From: Scatophagus argus
Taxonomy: Eukaryota; Chordata; Actinopteri; Scatophagidae
DNA: 64,000 bases
Direction of reading: 5' to 3'
NCBI RefSeq assembly: GCF_020382885.2
Contig: NC_058506.1
Span: 10,394,318-10,458,317 of the forward strand
Below, in pieces: positions 48,041-61,980 of the stretch. The translations under genes were made by a program, and so were the position numbers. Positions within the stretch are counted from its first letter, which is position 1; each line of letters begins with the position of its first letter. Under the pieces are notes generated by a model, which was not told where the DNA came from, searched no databases, and was given only the letters and a program-made list of their open reading frames with translations.

Positions 48041-49562
48041 CGCCTTATTTCACCACATGGACAAACCTTACGAGGTTGACCTACCTTAACTTACTAAACA
48101 TTATTTGAATTATGTTTAAGTTCTTACTTACAGACAATGATTCATGACAGGGTATTTCTTTTGTTTTAATTTGAACAAATAGTGAAATGTGGTTTATCAG
48201 ATTACCATAACTCTTTTACTTTACGGGATTATTTTGCACTTGCACTCTTCACCATCACATTTATTTAGTCTGTCAACTTCAAATACAAAAGCAAGTCAAA
48301 CCATTTCTGTATTTCTTGCACTTTTTCTTATATGACAGACTTATTTTACACAGAACTTATTATAGACCAATACTTAAAATATCAAACTTTCTTCAGTATT
48401 TAACTGTATTTTTACCAGCGCCCTCTGTAGGCTGATCACAGAAGGAGACTTCCCAGCCAAGAACGCTCTGCGGTCAGCAGCTTCACCTCTACGTTTGAGA
48501 ACAATTAAGTGCAGGTTCCTCACTGTTTCCTTCATTTATTAAAAGGTTTGCTTTCATTTGCTAAAATTATTTCCTAGTTATAAAATTTAGAAAAAGATTT
48601 TTAATCTGGCCCAGAAATACGAAGAAATATGGAGAATCGGGGGGACAGGGATGGTTAATCAGGATAAGCATTTTGATGTTTGTGGCCATAATAAAATGTA
48701 TTTAAATCCTTGGTTTATCCTCAGAATGTGACTTCTGAGTAATGAAGAGAAATGTAGTTTCTTCTGCTTCTTGGTTTTGATGAAATTCTCAGACTCATGA
48801 AATTATTCCCAGAATTTTAAATGTTTTAAAAGCTGACCAAAACGATCTTCTGTGCTGAAAATTAAGCTGCTCCATGTTGCATAGTGTGCTAAATAGGACC
48901 AGTTCAGAATTTCAACCTTATTACTTTGCTGACCCCATGTCTTCTCTTTTATGGGTGATGTGAGCACCTGGTAGCTTTAAATTATACCTGCACAATGGGC
49001 TCGTATTAGTTTTGTTTTTATTGTGCTGTCATCCTCCTCTCGCTGCCTCTTCACAACATGCTGACGGTTGCCAGCATGATGGAAGAAAGGAAACAGGAAT
49101 TTCTCATTTCGCCGTCCCCGCTTCAGGCACAGAAGTCAACTGTGTGCACAAGTTCAGGATGTTTGATGTTGTTTTGTCACAGTGATGTTGGAGGGTCACA
49201 TGGAGGCAGGGAGCCATCAACTGATTCAGATTTATCACCTCCCAGCAGCTGCCTCCGTTGCCTCCAGCTCAACAGTCTCTCGCCCCAGAGTTTGCACACT
49301 TTTCTTTGTTGTTTTATTAAAATTTTGGTGACATTTTGAAAATTTTGGTAAATAAATAGGAAACACCGCATTCTATTTTATATTTCTTTGGTAATTTAGA
49401 AATCAAACAGGGCGCACGCTTACATTTAGATTTGTTTCTTCCTTTAACAGTTCTTGTACTTCTTACATTTGCTTTATAATCTTCACTGGATTTATTGCAG
49501 CAATTTTTATAATCATGAATTTTATTATGTGGATTGTCGGCTCTTTTTTCATATATACGTAA

Positions 49563-49578
49563 ACACACACACACACAC
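49563..49578. repeat. (AC)8 microsatellite
   Basis: Short AC run in intergenic DNA. Confidence 0.8.
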
Positions 49579-51791
49579 CAGCATGCATTACATATTATAT
49601 CTATGCATTTATGGATAATCAATTTTTGGCAATTATTTTTTTCTCCCAGTCTTTTAGTCATTAGAATAACCAAAAAATGTTTTTGAAAATGAATTTAGAA
49701 AGGTGACAACTTTTACGTAGTGCTGATTTATAATATATATATCTTTTATCTTCCTAGATCATCTTGCATTTCATCTCAACAAGATTAGGAACTGTGGGCA
49801 TTTAAATCTAAATTGCTAAATATTTATTTGTAAAAAAAAATCATTCTTCAAAATTAAAACATTAAAGATTAAATAAAAGTAATAATATACATATTATCTA
49901 AATATTATTTTCATGCAACCAGGTGTAGTTACAGAGGGATGTTAATATGTTAATATATGTGATGTACAGGTTTATGCAAAAATATATTGTAACATTAACA
50001 CAAATTGAATTAATCGTCTAGTGACAATCTAGTCACACTAAATGACACTGACTACAGATTATTTATGATGTTGTCATTTAAAGACGATTTATTGTCTGAA
50101 TGTAACCTTTTTCAAACAAAGTGAAATGATATTTCAGGCTTACCAGCTGCTTCAGTTGTTTAGGAGGATGACTGATAGGCATATATCTTACAGATCTTTT
50201 AAATGGTGTGCATGTGTTTACGCATGTGTGTATAAGGCAAAAGTCTAAATGTGCATGTTTTTAATCAGTCCTGGTATAACCTCTTGAAGCACAGAAAAAC
50301 GGCAGAGGCATTAAAAACATAAAAGGGAAAAAGGGCAGTAATGAATTTAGAGGAAAATGGACATTAATGGTATTAGCATTACTCATGTTCCATATAACAA
50401 ATTATTGGAAATTTGACAAGCACACCAAATTATCTCCTCATGCCTGACGGGAGTGTGGTGAAGTCCTCTCTACCTGCTGAGGAAAGACAATTTCTGCTCA
50501 TTTTACTATTTTTAACAATAGAACCAACCCATTAAGACAAATTAATGTCATTATCAAGTCTCTATGAAAATGACAAATACCACCGTTTCGAGCAGCTTTA
50601 GAGGCTATTGACAATAATGAAATTCGCTGTACAGGTACTGAAAAGAAACACTCCAAGTAATTATTTTCTAGTAGCTTGTTTGTCTGCCATCCGTTCATTT
50701 GCTTTCAGCTCAATTATCTGACTCTGTGAGCATGTGGAGGCGCATAGTGCTCTGCGGCCCACAGAGCGAGGGCCCTAATTGGGCAATTACCGTTCTGTTT
50801 CGGGGCTTTTAGCTCCAGTGGAGAGTGGAGGGAGACCGCAGTGTGTAAAACCATGAGGACCTTACATGCACAAAACCACACATATACACTGTTTAAACAA
50901 AAACAAAACCCCACGTCCTCTATACACATAACACAGAGCTATACGGTGCAGCTTTAGTGCAGCTCATGCAACAAACACTAAAAAGTGACAGGAGCTACAG
51001 GCCAAAACACAGTCCTTTCAGTGACACATAATGCAGGTGCAACACTGAATTATCTGTAACTTTTCAAACATGTGATTATGTCACTGCATGGTAAGCTAGC
51101 TTGTGTACATAAGCATTCTTCCAGGTTTCCCTTTAAAAAAAACATTGCATCTGAGTAACCACCAGCTATAAATAGCTGAGTTACAGTTGGTGCATAGAGA
51201 CCACAGGGTCAACAGTAGGTACCACTTAAAAGTGTTGTGCATCATCACAAAACCGCAAACTACAAGATTCATTTCAGAGCTTTTAACAGTCAGGCCCCTG
51301 TAATGCTTTTGCTGTTCGAAGTCATTTCAACTGCAGGTAAAAAGTCAAAAAAGTTTGCGATGGACTCCTCTGTTGCCACATGAGTCTGATACAATGTTAT
51401 GGACAAATGATGCACAATCTTCACAACTACCACATGTCAACCCGATTCAACACTTTTAAAAGATTTTGGCCCCATTTGTTTGCAGTCTCGACCTCCATCA
51501 TCAAAACACCAAACAAGGAAGAACAGTGTGAGTCGACCCACAGTGAGTCGAAATCCTGAAGAAGACATGTTTTCATCATTTAATTTCATCCTTAAATATG
51601 TCATAAATAGAATAAACAGTTCTTTTGACATATATAGAATAAGATATATACAAGTAAACAGTATGAAAGAATAATGCAGATTTAAGTACAAGCAATGACA
51701 AATCTGTATTGTTTAAATTTCTCAAAGCTCTAAACTAATCTGCAAGAAATGTCATCAGTAGCTCCTGAGCTGTTTTGAGCTGATTTGAGAG

Positions 51792-52019
51792 CTCAATCGA
51801 CTAGTCGACTGAAATAAATAAAAATAAAACTGCCAGCCATTTTAATAATTGATTAATCGTTTCAGTCATCTTCAGCCATCTGAAGATTTTACTTTGGGCC
51901 CTCAGAAACTGTCATCAGAATTTTTCACAATTTTCAGACATTTTATAGACTAAACAATTATCTGTGAAAGTAATCTGCAGATTCATCAATAATTGAAATA
52001 ATAGTTACTTGTAGCCCTA
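51792..52019 (-). mobile_element. Internally deleted teleost MITE-like element remnant
   Basis: Read on the minus strand it begins TAGGGCTACAAGTAACTATT and includes ATAATTGTTTAGTCTATAAA, AATGTCTGAAAATTGTGAAA and GAAACGATTAATCAATTATT. It is a mutated, shortened version of a teleost element starting CAGGGCTGCAACTA, which I know from memory as a non-autonomous DNA transposon. Confidence 0.6.
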
Positions 52020-52289
52020 ATTATGAATATGAAGTTTGATATTATTAGTCAAACTATACTCTAGTTCTGGCTGGCCTCTGGACTTAGGCCTCTCCTCCGT
52101 TTGCAGACATACTGATGGCAGCTGTGACACATTTTGTGACTCCTGTGTCTGTAGCAATGCACAAAAACAGGAGCAAATTCTAGACTTTAAACCTGTGATA
52201 TAAAAGTTGGCACCTCGACCCCCCCTCGGCCCCTTACCTCCCCACCTCACCCTCCTCCTCACTAATTTTCATATTATCCCTGTGCTGTG

Positions 52290-52720
52290 TGCTCTCCCCC
52301 TCACTTTAACATTCTGTCACGCGCTCCCTGGATCATGTAGCTTGTGTTAATTAAACCCTCTTTCAGATCATTTTCTTGCTCAAGTGGCCTCAGTGCAGCA
52401 CCCATTAGGCAGAAAGCTCTGTTATCTGAATTTCCAAATGTAGCTCAACATTTATTAAAGTGAAATTCATCCAGTAATTGCCCGCCTCGGTATGCCCCAT
52501 GTCTCCCTCTTACCTCCAGGGCCACCTGCTCAGAGACACCTCCAACTATTTACCGGCATGACGCAGGGTAATTAGACCTCTCTGACCCCGTCCACTAAGA
52601 GCCTGGTAATTGCGTTAATAAAAAAATTAACAGCAGCAGCATGAGGATCATTATGTAAAAATACCCAGTAATGAAGCATTAGCCTTGATTTTATTTGGAT
52701 TAAAAACAGCTATAGGCATT
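52290..52720. promoter_or_regulatory. Candidate distal regulatory block
   Basis: Non-repetitive balanced sequence with the TTAATTAA palindrome at 52347-52354, CAGTAATTGCC, GGTAATTAGACC and GGTAATTGCGTTAATA. The density of TAATT-type homeodomain cores is higher than in the flanking DNA. Conservation could not be tested. Confidence 0.28.
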
Positions 52721-55700
52721 TAAAGGTTACAGTGTCTGCTAAAACAATATCTTTCATTAAATCCCTGTGTAACTAAGGAGCAGATGAGGTGAGACTTTAG
52801 CACAGCTTTACAGTGATGGTCCTATTTCATATGCTTTTCTAGAATCTCTACTGACACATGAATGTCATATATTTATTTTACTGCAGTGCTTTATTTGTCA
52901 TAGCACTGGAAAGTAAGCAGCACATATGACGACACATGCAGATGCAAAACAAATTTTTAATAGCGTAACTATTGACAGCGATCCATGGACAGCAAGCGGA
53001 GATCCCACATGCCTGGTTAACAAGTCTGCCATTGGCTTATCAGATAAAAAAAAAAAAAAAAAAGTGGCAAACAAGGCTCTCATGACATATTGAAGATCTC
53101 AGAAGTAGAGTACAGCATCAGTATCAGTATTAGCATCAGGGATTCAGGGGAGGAAAAGATTATTAGATATTAGATGTGATGGAGACAGAGGCCAGTCCTG
53201 TGCAGGCTTTGTCTATCAACACAGTTAGTATATAAACAACCTGCACTCTATTTTCTCAAAGAAATTTGACCTAATGTGTACCACATTATCCAGTTTTCCA
53301 GAAAATCCCATACAGCCTTGTCAGCCCACTTTTTAGAATGGCTACATAAAATCACTTCCTGTTGTTAGAGTCTAATGTATCTACTGTAGCAATCAGTGTC
53401 AAATTATTGAACCAGCTTTAGGTCCAGTCACACCAGTGAAAACCTTTGGTGGCTCAGTATCCCTCAGTTCAGGTGTTCACAGACTATCAGGACTTTTGTT
53501 GATTTCCTCTTCTGCTGTCACACTAAAACAACAAAAGAGTCTTGAATGGTAGTGCAATTAGGGCAGGTGCTATTTGCTGTTCTCATTATGTACTTTATTT
53601 TGACAGCAAAGTGTATTACTACTTGATATGCGTGCAACTGAATATCAGTGAACTTTAAAGGATAATGATGTGTTGTGTGGAAACATTTTGGGCAAATGCA
53701 ACATCATTATTTTATCAGTGCCACTAAGACAACATGGTGCACTTATGCTCAGTGACAGAAGTTATTCAGATTATTTCACTTTCATAGCATTTATTTCTAA
53801 ATATAATTTAAGACTAGATATAGTTGTAGAGCATTGCTGAAGTAGATATTTTATGCAACCCTGGAAATACAGTAACAGCCATCATACTGTAATACATTAA
53901 TAGAGAAACACAAGTTTCACCAGTTATGTTAAGTGTGTCTGAAAGCCTTAGTGAGAAAGATCAAGTCTGATCAGCACATCTATTTGCCAACCAGACACTA
54001 AATGCCGGGGGAGATGTTTAGATAATCATCTATATAGTGACATCCTATGGGCAAATAGTGCAACTGCAGTTACTCGACCAGATTACTGTCACTGAATGTT
54101 CTGACAGTCTCTTAAATGATGAGCCTACTAACTCCTCGGTGATAGGGTACACTTTCGACTGCAAGCCTGTTCCTTCACTCTTGAAGTAACAGAAAACCTA
54201 TGCCAAGATCTGTCAAAACAAACCACCTCCCAAAGCAGATGAAATCTGTCCATTATTCTCAAAATAAGCTGTTAGTCATTTCCAAGTTTCCACGTTTATT
54301 AGCACATTGTGGTAGAAATCTCCTTTTTGAGCTTGCTACGTTAAGCTCGGTCTTGACAAGACTAAGCTGCATGTCCTCCTGGTTAAATCCTGTTGTCCGC
54401 ATGACCATCTCTGAGAGGTTCAGCTGGGATGTGACAAACTGTCAGGTGAAATTTTCTTTAAACACCTGGTAATGAAGCAGACCTATAGCTGAATACCTAC
54501 ATCTGTTTTTATAATCCAGATAAAATCAAGACTAAACCTTCATTAGCATATGAAGCTATTTGTTGTCAGTAATCCTCACACTTCATTTGACATCAGTCCT
54601 GCAGATCTCCACAGGCTGCCTTTTGGTTTCTCACATCAGACTGAAAAGTTGATGCTCCACCCAGGACTGCTTCTTCTTCTTTTGGTGAGGCAGCTTTTAG
54701 TTTTTGCTAAAGCTGCAGGATCTGAGATTAGCTGAAAGTAGTGCTGATATTTGGAAATGTAAACTCTTTGGCTTTGCATAATGTAATGGTTAGTAGCCAT
54801 TATTCCGTTATTATTTAATTATTTATTTTCTTGTTTTCTTGTTTTGAATGCCTTATTATCTTTAATCTAACTTTTGTCATTGTCATTTGCTACTCCCTAA
54901 CTGATTTACTGCTCATATTTGTACTGTCTTATCACCTTGTCAGTTACGGTGAAAGCACTCTGAATAGCAGTAACCAGGTTGAAAGGTGCTCTGCAAGTAA
55001 TGTTTCATGATCACCTGATTGATGCTTTGTTCAGTGTATCGCGAGAACACAGTGGTTCCAACCATGCACGTTTTTTGATGATCAAGGAAGCAAATTTTCC
55101 ATCAAAGATGATGACTTTATGTACAACAAATGTCAACATCAGACTTTAACCCGCTGCACTACCCATAAATTGGAGTGAACCCCTGAAATAGCTGTAAAGA
55201 TAAATTATTTTCACATCACTATGATGTATGATGGCAGAAGTGATTCTTTATGAGGTCTTAGATGAGGTTAAATATCTAAATTGATGGGATCACAGAGTTT
55301 GCTTGTCATGGTCACTTTGTCTTAGACTCCTTATAAAGGTTACACAAAAGATTAATGTGAGATCAATGTCAATTAGTCTCTCGTTTTGTCTGTTGTAAAA
55401 GTATTCCTTTTTATGTGTAATTTGTTCAGGAAGAACACTCCCCCATGTTCAGTTTCTTTGGTTAAATGGATGAATAGAGAGCTGGGCCGTGGCCTCACTC
55501 ATTACCAACTGGCCCTGTTAGTATTTACAGCATCATGGCGGGTTGACCTCACAGTATTCATAGCTTCACACCTCATACCCATTCACTGCTAGAAACTAAA
55601 CACAGGCTGCATTGGAGACCAAAAGGAAACTGTTTCCTCTGAAAAGATACAGGAGGTTTTGTGGCTTAACTCAACTGTTTTGTTGGTTGGCTGCAACAAT

Positions 55701-58700
55701 GTGGGATGCTGTGCGAGGAAGCAGAATCCAAACACTAATTAGGAAATGAGGAACATTGCCTTTACTCATCTTGAATGCTCTTTCGGGCATCTTTGTATTT
55801 CTGATCAGTGAAGCATGCACAATCATCCACCTGCTACATCTAAATGATGGACTTTTTTAACATTGATTCAGGTCTTCTTAAAAGAATTTAAATGAGTCTT
55901 CAAAAATGTGCACTTTGTGTCCAACAAAACAGAAAAGGACTACCAGGCCACTGGGTGCTGGGTTGTGTTTGGCAGCGTACAAAAACTCAGCAGTTTCAGT
56001 GTATGTTCTTCATCATAAAGCTGCTTTGATGAGCAATTTAAAAGCCTTCAGACAATTATGCACATAAATAAGTTAAAATTTGGAATAGATACAGAAAATG
56101 GGACAAATACATAATTGTCGCTTTATGTCTAACTTAGAAGTAGTCCATTAATGCAATGACTAATGACTAACTATCTGCTGCAATGCTACTAAACAAACAA
56201 AAAGATAATCTGAAATTGGAAATAAACTCAAAAAAGCAACATATAATTGATCATAATAGACATTTATCAACTGATTTATGGCTGTTCTGAGAACAACCTC
56301 AAACCAACCAATTTTAAACAAACCATGAGCTAAAAATATTAGTAAAAACTGGACAAAAAGACACCTGCATGATGAGCAGGTGATGGTCCTTTATTTAAAA
56401 CAGTTAAGACACTCCTCCTCACTGCTAAAGCCATAGAAGAAAGCAAAGATTAAACTACCTTTGCTGCTGAGCAGCATTAAACTTACTAATCTTTTGCTGT
56501 TCATTTGACTGTGAAATCTTTGGAATCACAGCTCCTAAAGACCAATAAGTGAAGCTTGTCATTTAACTCACCTCATGAAAAGTTTAATGAACTGAGAATT
56601 CAGTTAAGTTACACAGTTGCTGCAGAGTATTTAACAATCACTTTTATATTATTAAGTACGATACAGTTTTTAAATGTTTGCATTTCGAAACATCTGAGTC
56701 AAGCTAACAACAATAGTCTCTTCATTCAAGCCTCCAAAGGGGCTTTACCTTTGAAGGCCAGCCCGAGAGAAACAATTCGGTGAGACCCCCAGCCTCAGCA
56801 AAGGCCTACAAAGGATCATTTCTGAAAGGACAAGGAGTTCTGAGAAATAATAGAAAAGCAAATGTTGAGAAATGAGAGCTCAGAAGACTAGAAAATTTTA
56901 TAGAATCTGTAAGGATAGTATTAAAAGCAATTCCCAGGAGAGAACGGTGAAAACAAAAGCCAGCAGAGAGGGGTATCAGCTGAGGTCAAATTGTGTCAAC
57001 CTGAGTTACGTTCAGATGGATGCACTGAGGCTGACCTGTGTTCCAAGTGTAAGCCTGCACCGGTCTGTTTAAAAAGCCCGCTTTCATTCCAGTTCCTTGA
57101 TGCCATTATATCTCCAGTGGGCCATGTGCTGATAGCTGACAGCCTCCCGGTCAGACGACATTATTTTTTTTCAAAGCCACCCATCGGTGAAAGCGTCACA
57201 AAACTGGCGGTGATTGTGAAATCGCACATTTGTGATGTGGCAACAAATTAGGCCATTCATAAAGTCGCAACAATGACAAGAATTCCAGTGTTTAGAAAGG
57301 CCTCTTTGAGTGAAAGAGGACAAATGATCGTCATCCACATATAGGTAGGGTTTGAAATGGTTCTATTATCACAGTTTTTCGTTTGATCCAAAAGTGAACC
57401 TTGCATTTAAAATATAAGATTGTACTGCATTTCCTCAGTAATGACAAATGGTGTGCAACTGAAGGTGTAGTTCAATAATGTTAACTGACAAGGTCTTGAA
57501 TGAGCAATAGATGTGTCTTACTGTGTCTGTCAAACTCCAGTGGGTTAGCTCAATTACCTGATCGCAAAGTCAGATGTTGCAGCTCATCAAGTCATTACTC
57601 AACGCAGCCCTGCTAGAGTTAAGGGACTCTATTAAGATTTCTGATCTAACTGGCAGATAATTAAACTGTTATCATGTAAATGTTTTAACTATAAAAATGC
57701 CAAAGTGCCCTCAGCTGCTGTTATTTTGGGCCAAAAGAGGAGTCAAGGGCCACTTGCCTACAATAACTGGCAGGAGGGACCAAGGGACAAAGACAAATAA
57801 CTTGCCAGTGTTGGAAGACATTATTATTGCATGCGCTGAAGTGAAGGATATAATTTCATAACCCAACTGTAAAATATAAACTGAATAATGTAACTATAAA
57901 TAACTATAAATGCAACACATCTCCTGCTTATCCGAAAAGTCTGTTCTCAGAGTATGTGTTCAGAATTTACACAGTATTTCTACAGGTTTTACATTTCCAC
58001 ATCTGTTATGTCACAAAATTTTGCTCATACATACAGGTCAAACAGTTTTATAATATCAAACGCTACAAATTGAAATTAATACATGTTGGAGTATAAGGGG
58101 ACTGAAGAAATGGAGAGCCCTCGATGACCCATTCAAAATCTTCCATAGCCCACTGGTGAGTCATGACATCATTGTGAATGTCATACACCTAATTTAGCAA
58201 TCATTAGTTTTCTGCAATAGTATGTTTTTCCCACATTATCAAAACAACAACGAATTAGTCAAAGAACAATTTAACATTAAGGGTAAAAATAGAAATTGTT
58301 TGGTCCCTGTATCAATTTGCATTTACTCATCACCTATGATGGGGCTGGATGCTACCATAACAGTGAGGATTTGATCAAATATGAAAGGACACACAATCCC
58401 ATCAGCTGCTCGTGACATTTTCATTTTCTCTTCATCAGGGATCAGAGACTAGTAGACCTGAATTCAACACAGATATAAACATAGCAGAAGACAAAAAGAA
58501 AAGGAAAGGCTCTGATACCAACATGCTCTGTATGCAATTCACATATACGTGCATTCCAACTTGGTGTCCACAATAAAGATATTTTAGTGCCAGGGTGATA
58601 CAGCCAGACATAAACACTAATGGAGCACATAATGGAGACCATGTTAAGAGCCTGAGCGGAGATGAGATGTGCGCATATATTATCCTCCACCTGCAACTTT

Positions 58701-60980
58701 CACTGAATCACCAAACTGCTGTGGTGTATATGTTTAGTGCAGGAGATGTAACGTATCATGGGTATCATACCGACTAAAGCCTTTTCGCTTTGCGCTTCAA
58801 GCCTTAACAAATAAGCCACAGAATAACTTCAGTGGATTTACATGAACCGACAAACAATGTTAAATAACAGAGATTCAATACTTCGAGACAGAGTGTCGAT
58901 TGCATGAATAATAAGAAATTTCTCAAAACAAAATTATAAGGTAGTTGAACTCGGATTTAAAAAAATAAAGAAAAATAGTGCAATAGACCTGTTCTCTAGA
59001 GTGTAAATAAAATTTCTTAGGAAGTAGAAAAGAAAACAAACAGTAACACAGCCAAGTGACTATTGAATACCTCCCACTTATGAAGATGATGCCCAATTCA
59101 TTTAGTAAGATATCCACCTTGTGGTTAGAAAGTAGTACTACACCTTCTACTGTTTTTGAGGCTGCATGTCTGTATGTTGCTCAGTTTACATGAGAAATTG
59201 GTGAATTATTACCAATAAATATGACATAAATCTTGGGGTGTCTAGTTCCCTATTCGGCACACAGAAGTGTGTCTCATGAATGTGAACAACAGAAGGCATC
59301 AAATGCTAATAAGGTACACATATAAAAATGGTTTCTAATGCTTTGTGGTTAATATTATTTTCCATCCTGCATATAAATTGTCCCCTGCTAAAAGTTCATC
59401 TGCCTAAACTAATGTGGATGGGACATCAAATAAAGTTGACTACTCATTCTTTCCTCTTTATATCTCTATTAGAACTGAAACTATCAGAGGCCTCGCGTGC
59501 CTCCTGAGATCTGGACTGATAGCTGTGGACGCTTTTTTTTCCTTTTCAGGCTGCACTTTATGGCCTCGTCTACTTTGCAGAGATATTGTCCTTTCTTCCT
59601 ACCACCCAACACACAAGATGAGATTCCTCTGCGCACACAGTCACACAGGCTTTTAGACACTCATTAGCTCTTACTAATACAATAAGTGTCACCTTCCATT
59701 ACATGGTGCCGAGTTGGATATCAGGATTGGAAACCCACCAAATCTCCACACAAGGGGTGCGACCCCCTCACGCACGGTATTGTCTTTCAGCCACAATGTG
59801 GGATTGTTTTCTCTTTGCTCTTTTATGTCTAAAATATAAATATGTACACTTACTACAGAAAAATGCACAGACTGAAAGTTTTCACCGACATAACAACAAA
59901 CTTACAGACTGTCTTTGAAGGTAAATGCTAAGTGACGCACATTCCTTCATCGTGTGAATCTTCATGTTAACTTTGGAGTTTGTTTCAGAGCAGGCAGCTG
60001 TTTAAGGAGCCACCACACCCCACCCTATTCAAGCCCGTTGTCTTGCTTATGAACAGCACATGCAGACTTGTAAAAAATCTTAATTAAGACTCTTAATTCT
60101 CCGTGCCGTCGCCTGACTAAGGCTGTGTGCTCACGTGAAGCCCTGCTGCACACAGCATGAGGGTAGATGGTGTCGGACAGGGACATCATTTTCCTGGCTT
60201 TCACACGACAGGGCGCAAAGAACATTTATCCCTAATCCTTATCCTATCTTCATGTGCAATAAGAGCTGTTTCTGAGCAACTAAACTATTTTTTTTCTTTT
60301 CAACAATCATTGTATTTGAGTGAAGATGGCTATTGTAATAGATTAGCAAAAAAAAAATACGACCTTTCACTTCTGAGATCTAGGAGTCTGATTTGTTAAC
60401 AGTTTAACAGTTTACAAGCACATGTTAATGCCTTTTTCCTCATTATACCAAGAAGCTACAGTACGCTGTACATCACCACACGTAAAAATATGAAGTGACA
60501 AGGGTTTGCCACTGTAAAGGTGATTTCAGCTCAGGGTTTTGTATGCAGCCCTTTGGTTTCGGAGGCTTCTCCCTCCGAGCAGTGGCAAAGGGCATGTGGT
60601 CTTCTGTGTGCAGCAGATGCCCTGAAGAAGACTTGCGACAGATGAAGCGAAAATGAGCGTGACATGTGTTAAACAGGCAGAGCCCCACAACACTGACATT
60701 TGACAAGATGATGGGCGTAGGCAATCATTATTGTCTCCACTTAAGCAAGCAGCAAATATTCAGTGCTGACGTCTGTGAAAGCAAAAGCCATAACCAATCA
60801 GCCTGAGCTGATTTTCATTAATGAGTGATGTGTTTGAATCGATCGCAATCAGGGTCAAACACAACCGGCTGGTGAGATGAGATGTAAAGTTTAAATGTGC
60901 GTCTAACCCAGTGGATCCATATTAAAGAATTTAGTACAAACCTTAATCTAATGTTGAAATGGTTTCATTAATAACTTTAT
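52721..60980. other. gsx1 upstream desert, distal part
   Basis: No coding gene supported. An 18 bp poly-A run lies at 53046-53063. Frames up to 90 codons (54200-54472, 56991-57251) show no domain or splice context. Patches such as 57640-57840 and 60500-60880 are non-repetitive and could be regulatory, but the sequence alone does not show it. Confidence 0.5.
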
Positions 60981-61980
60981 AATTTACAGTGTAAGTGTGT
61001 CAGTTTATGCATTCTTTCCTTAGTCACTTGTAGCCGTCTGCACACCCTAACAGACCTTCGACCTTGGTTCTTCCTGCCTGACAAAGGTGCCAATGATGGT
61101 GAGTTAGGCATGGGGAGGAACATGCCAAGGAGATGCCCCCCTCCTACTCTACCCCTACCACCCCCCTCCTTTCCAGAACCATTTGGACCACAGGGAATGG
61201 GTTAATCACATTAGAGGCCCAGAAGAGAGATGGGAAGTAGACAGTACCGTGACAGCCGGGGTAGCACTGGCACGACTAATCCCGTTAGGCCGAGGAAAAA
61301 GGGGGACGCCATCGCGCCTACAAGGCTGAGAAAGAAAAAAACATTTTCCCAGGAATGAGTTCACCTGTATGGTAACACAGAGAAGTTGGCCTGTTGATGC
61401 CTATTAGAAGAAACAATTGCACTTGGCACATACAAATGTTTTTTTCATGCTGGGCACCACTTTATTGTCAGCGCGTGAAAAAAAATCAGCAGCAGACAGT
61501 GGCATTGCATGGGATCCTCTTTCATGCCGCGGTGAAGCAGCCCCTTTCAACTCAGTGCTATCAGTCTCCCAAACATTGAGAAGATGGGGAGGGGTGCTGT
61601 AAGGATAGAGCTTACTTCATCTGCCATTGTAAGTGCACCCGAGTTCAACCTTAATGTAAACCTTTGCAGGCAGGATATGAATAGGATGCTCTCTATAAAA
61701 ATATATCCTGCTGGGTAATCCGGCAGATGGCCACAGCAGCGGACACTACAAGCGCCGCTGGCCACTGCAGGGGTAACAGGGAATGTCCGATCAGCAGCCT
61801 CTCTTCAGCCTGGGAGATGTGGAATCAAGATTCTTAACTCCCCTTAGCAACGCTGGGAAACAGAGCCGTCAGTTTGGATCCATCAAGTTTCTACTTAATC
61901 TCGCCCACCACTTTTTTTCTCTCCATTTTCTCTTTTTTTGTATCTTCCCCTTTTGTTGTGGGGATTAAGCCAAGTGGTAA
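60981..61980. promoter_or_regulatory. Candidate distal regulatory region
   Basis: About 1 kb of GC-balanced, non-repetitive sequence in an AT-rich desert. It includes GACCTTCGACCTTGG (nuclear-receptor-like half sites), ACGACTAATCCCGTTAGG (OTX-like TAATCC) and CTGGGTAATCCGGCAGATGG (TAATCC beside a CAGATGG E-box). Its texture matches vertebrate conserved non-coding elements. Assignment to gsx1 or to an unseen gene beyond the right edge is open. Confidence 0.27.

Larger units (their letters stand above)
41101..52290. other. gsx1 upstream desert, middle part
   Basis: No coding gene supported. It holds a G-quadruplex-capable run (42162-42186), two adjoining teleost repeat fragments (43613-43945), a (GA)n tract (44567-44584), an inverted duplication (47992-48040), an (AC)8 run (49563-49578) and a transposon remnant (51792-52019). 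Frames up to 127 codons (41501-41884, minus) lack conserved domains and overlap low-complexity sequence. Confidence 0.55.
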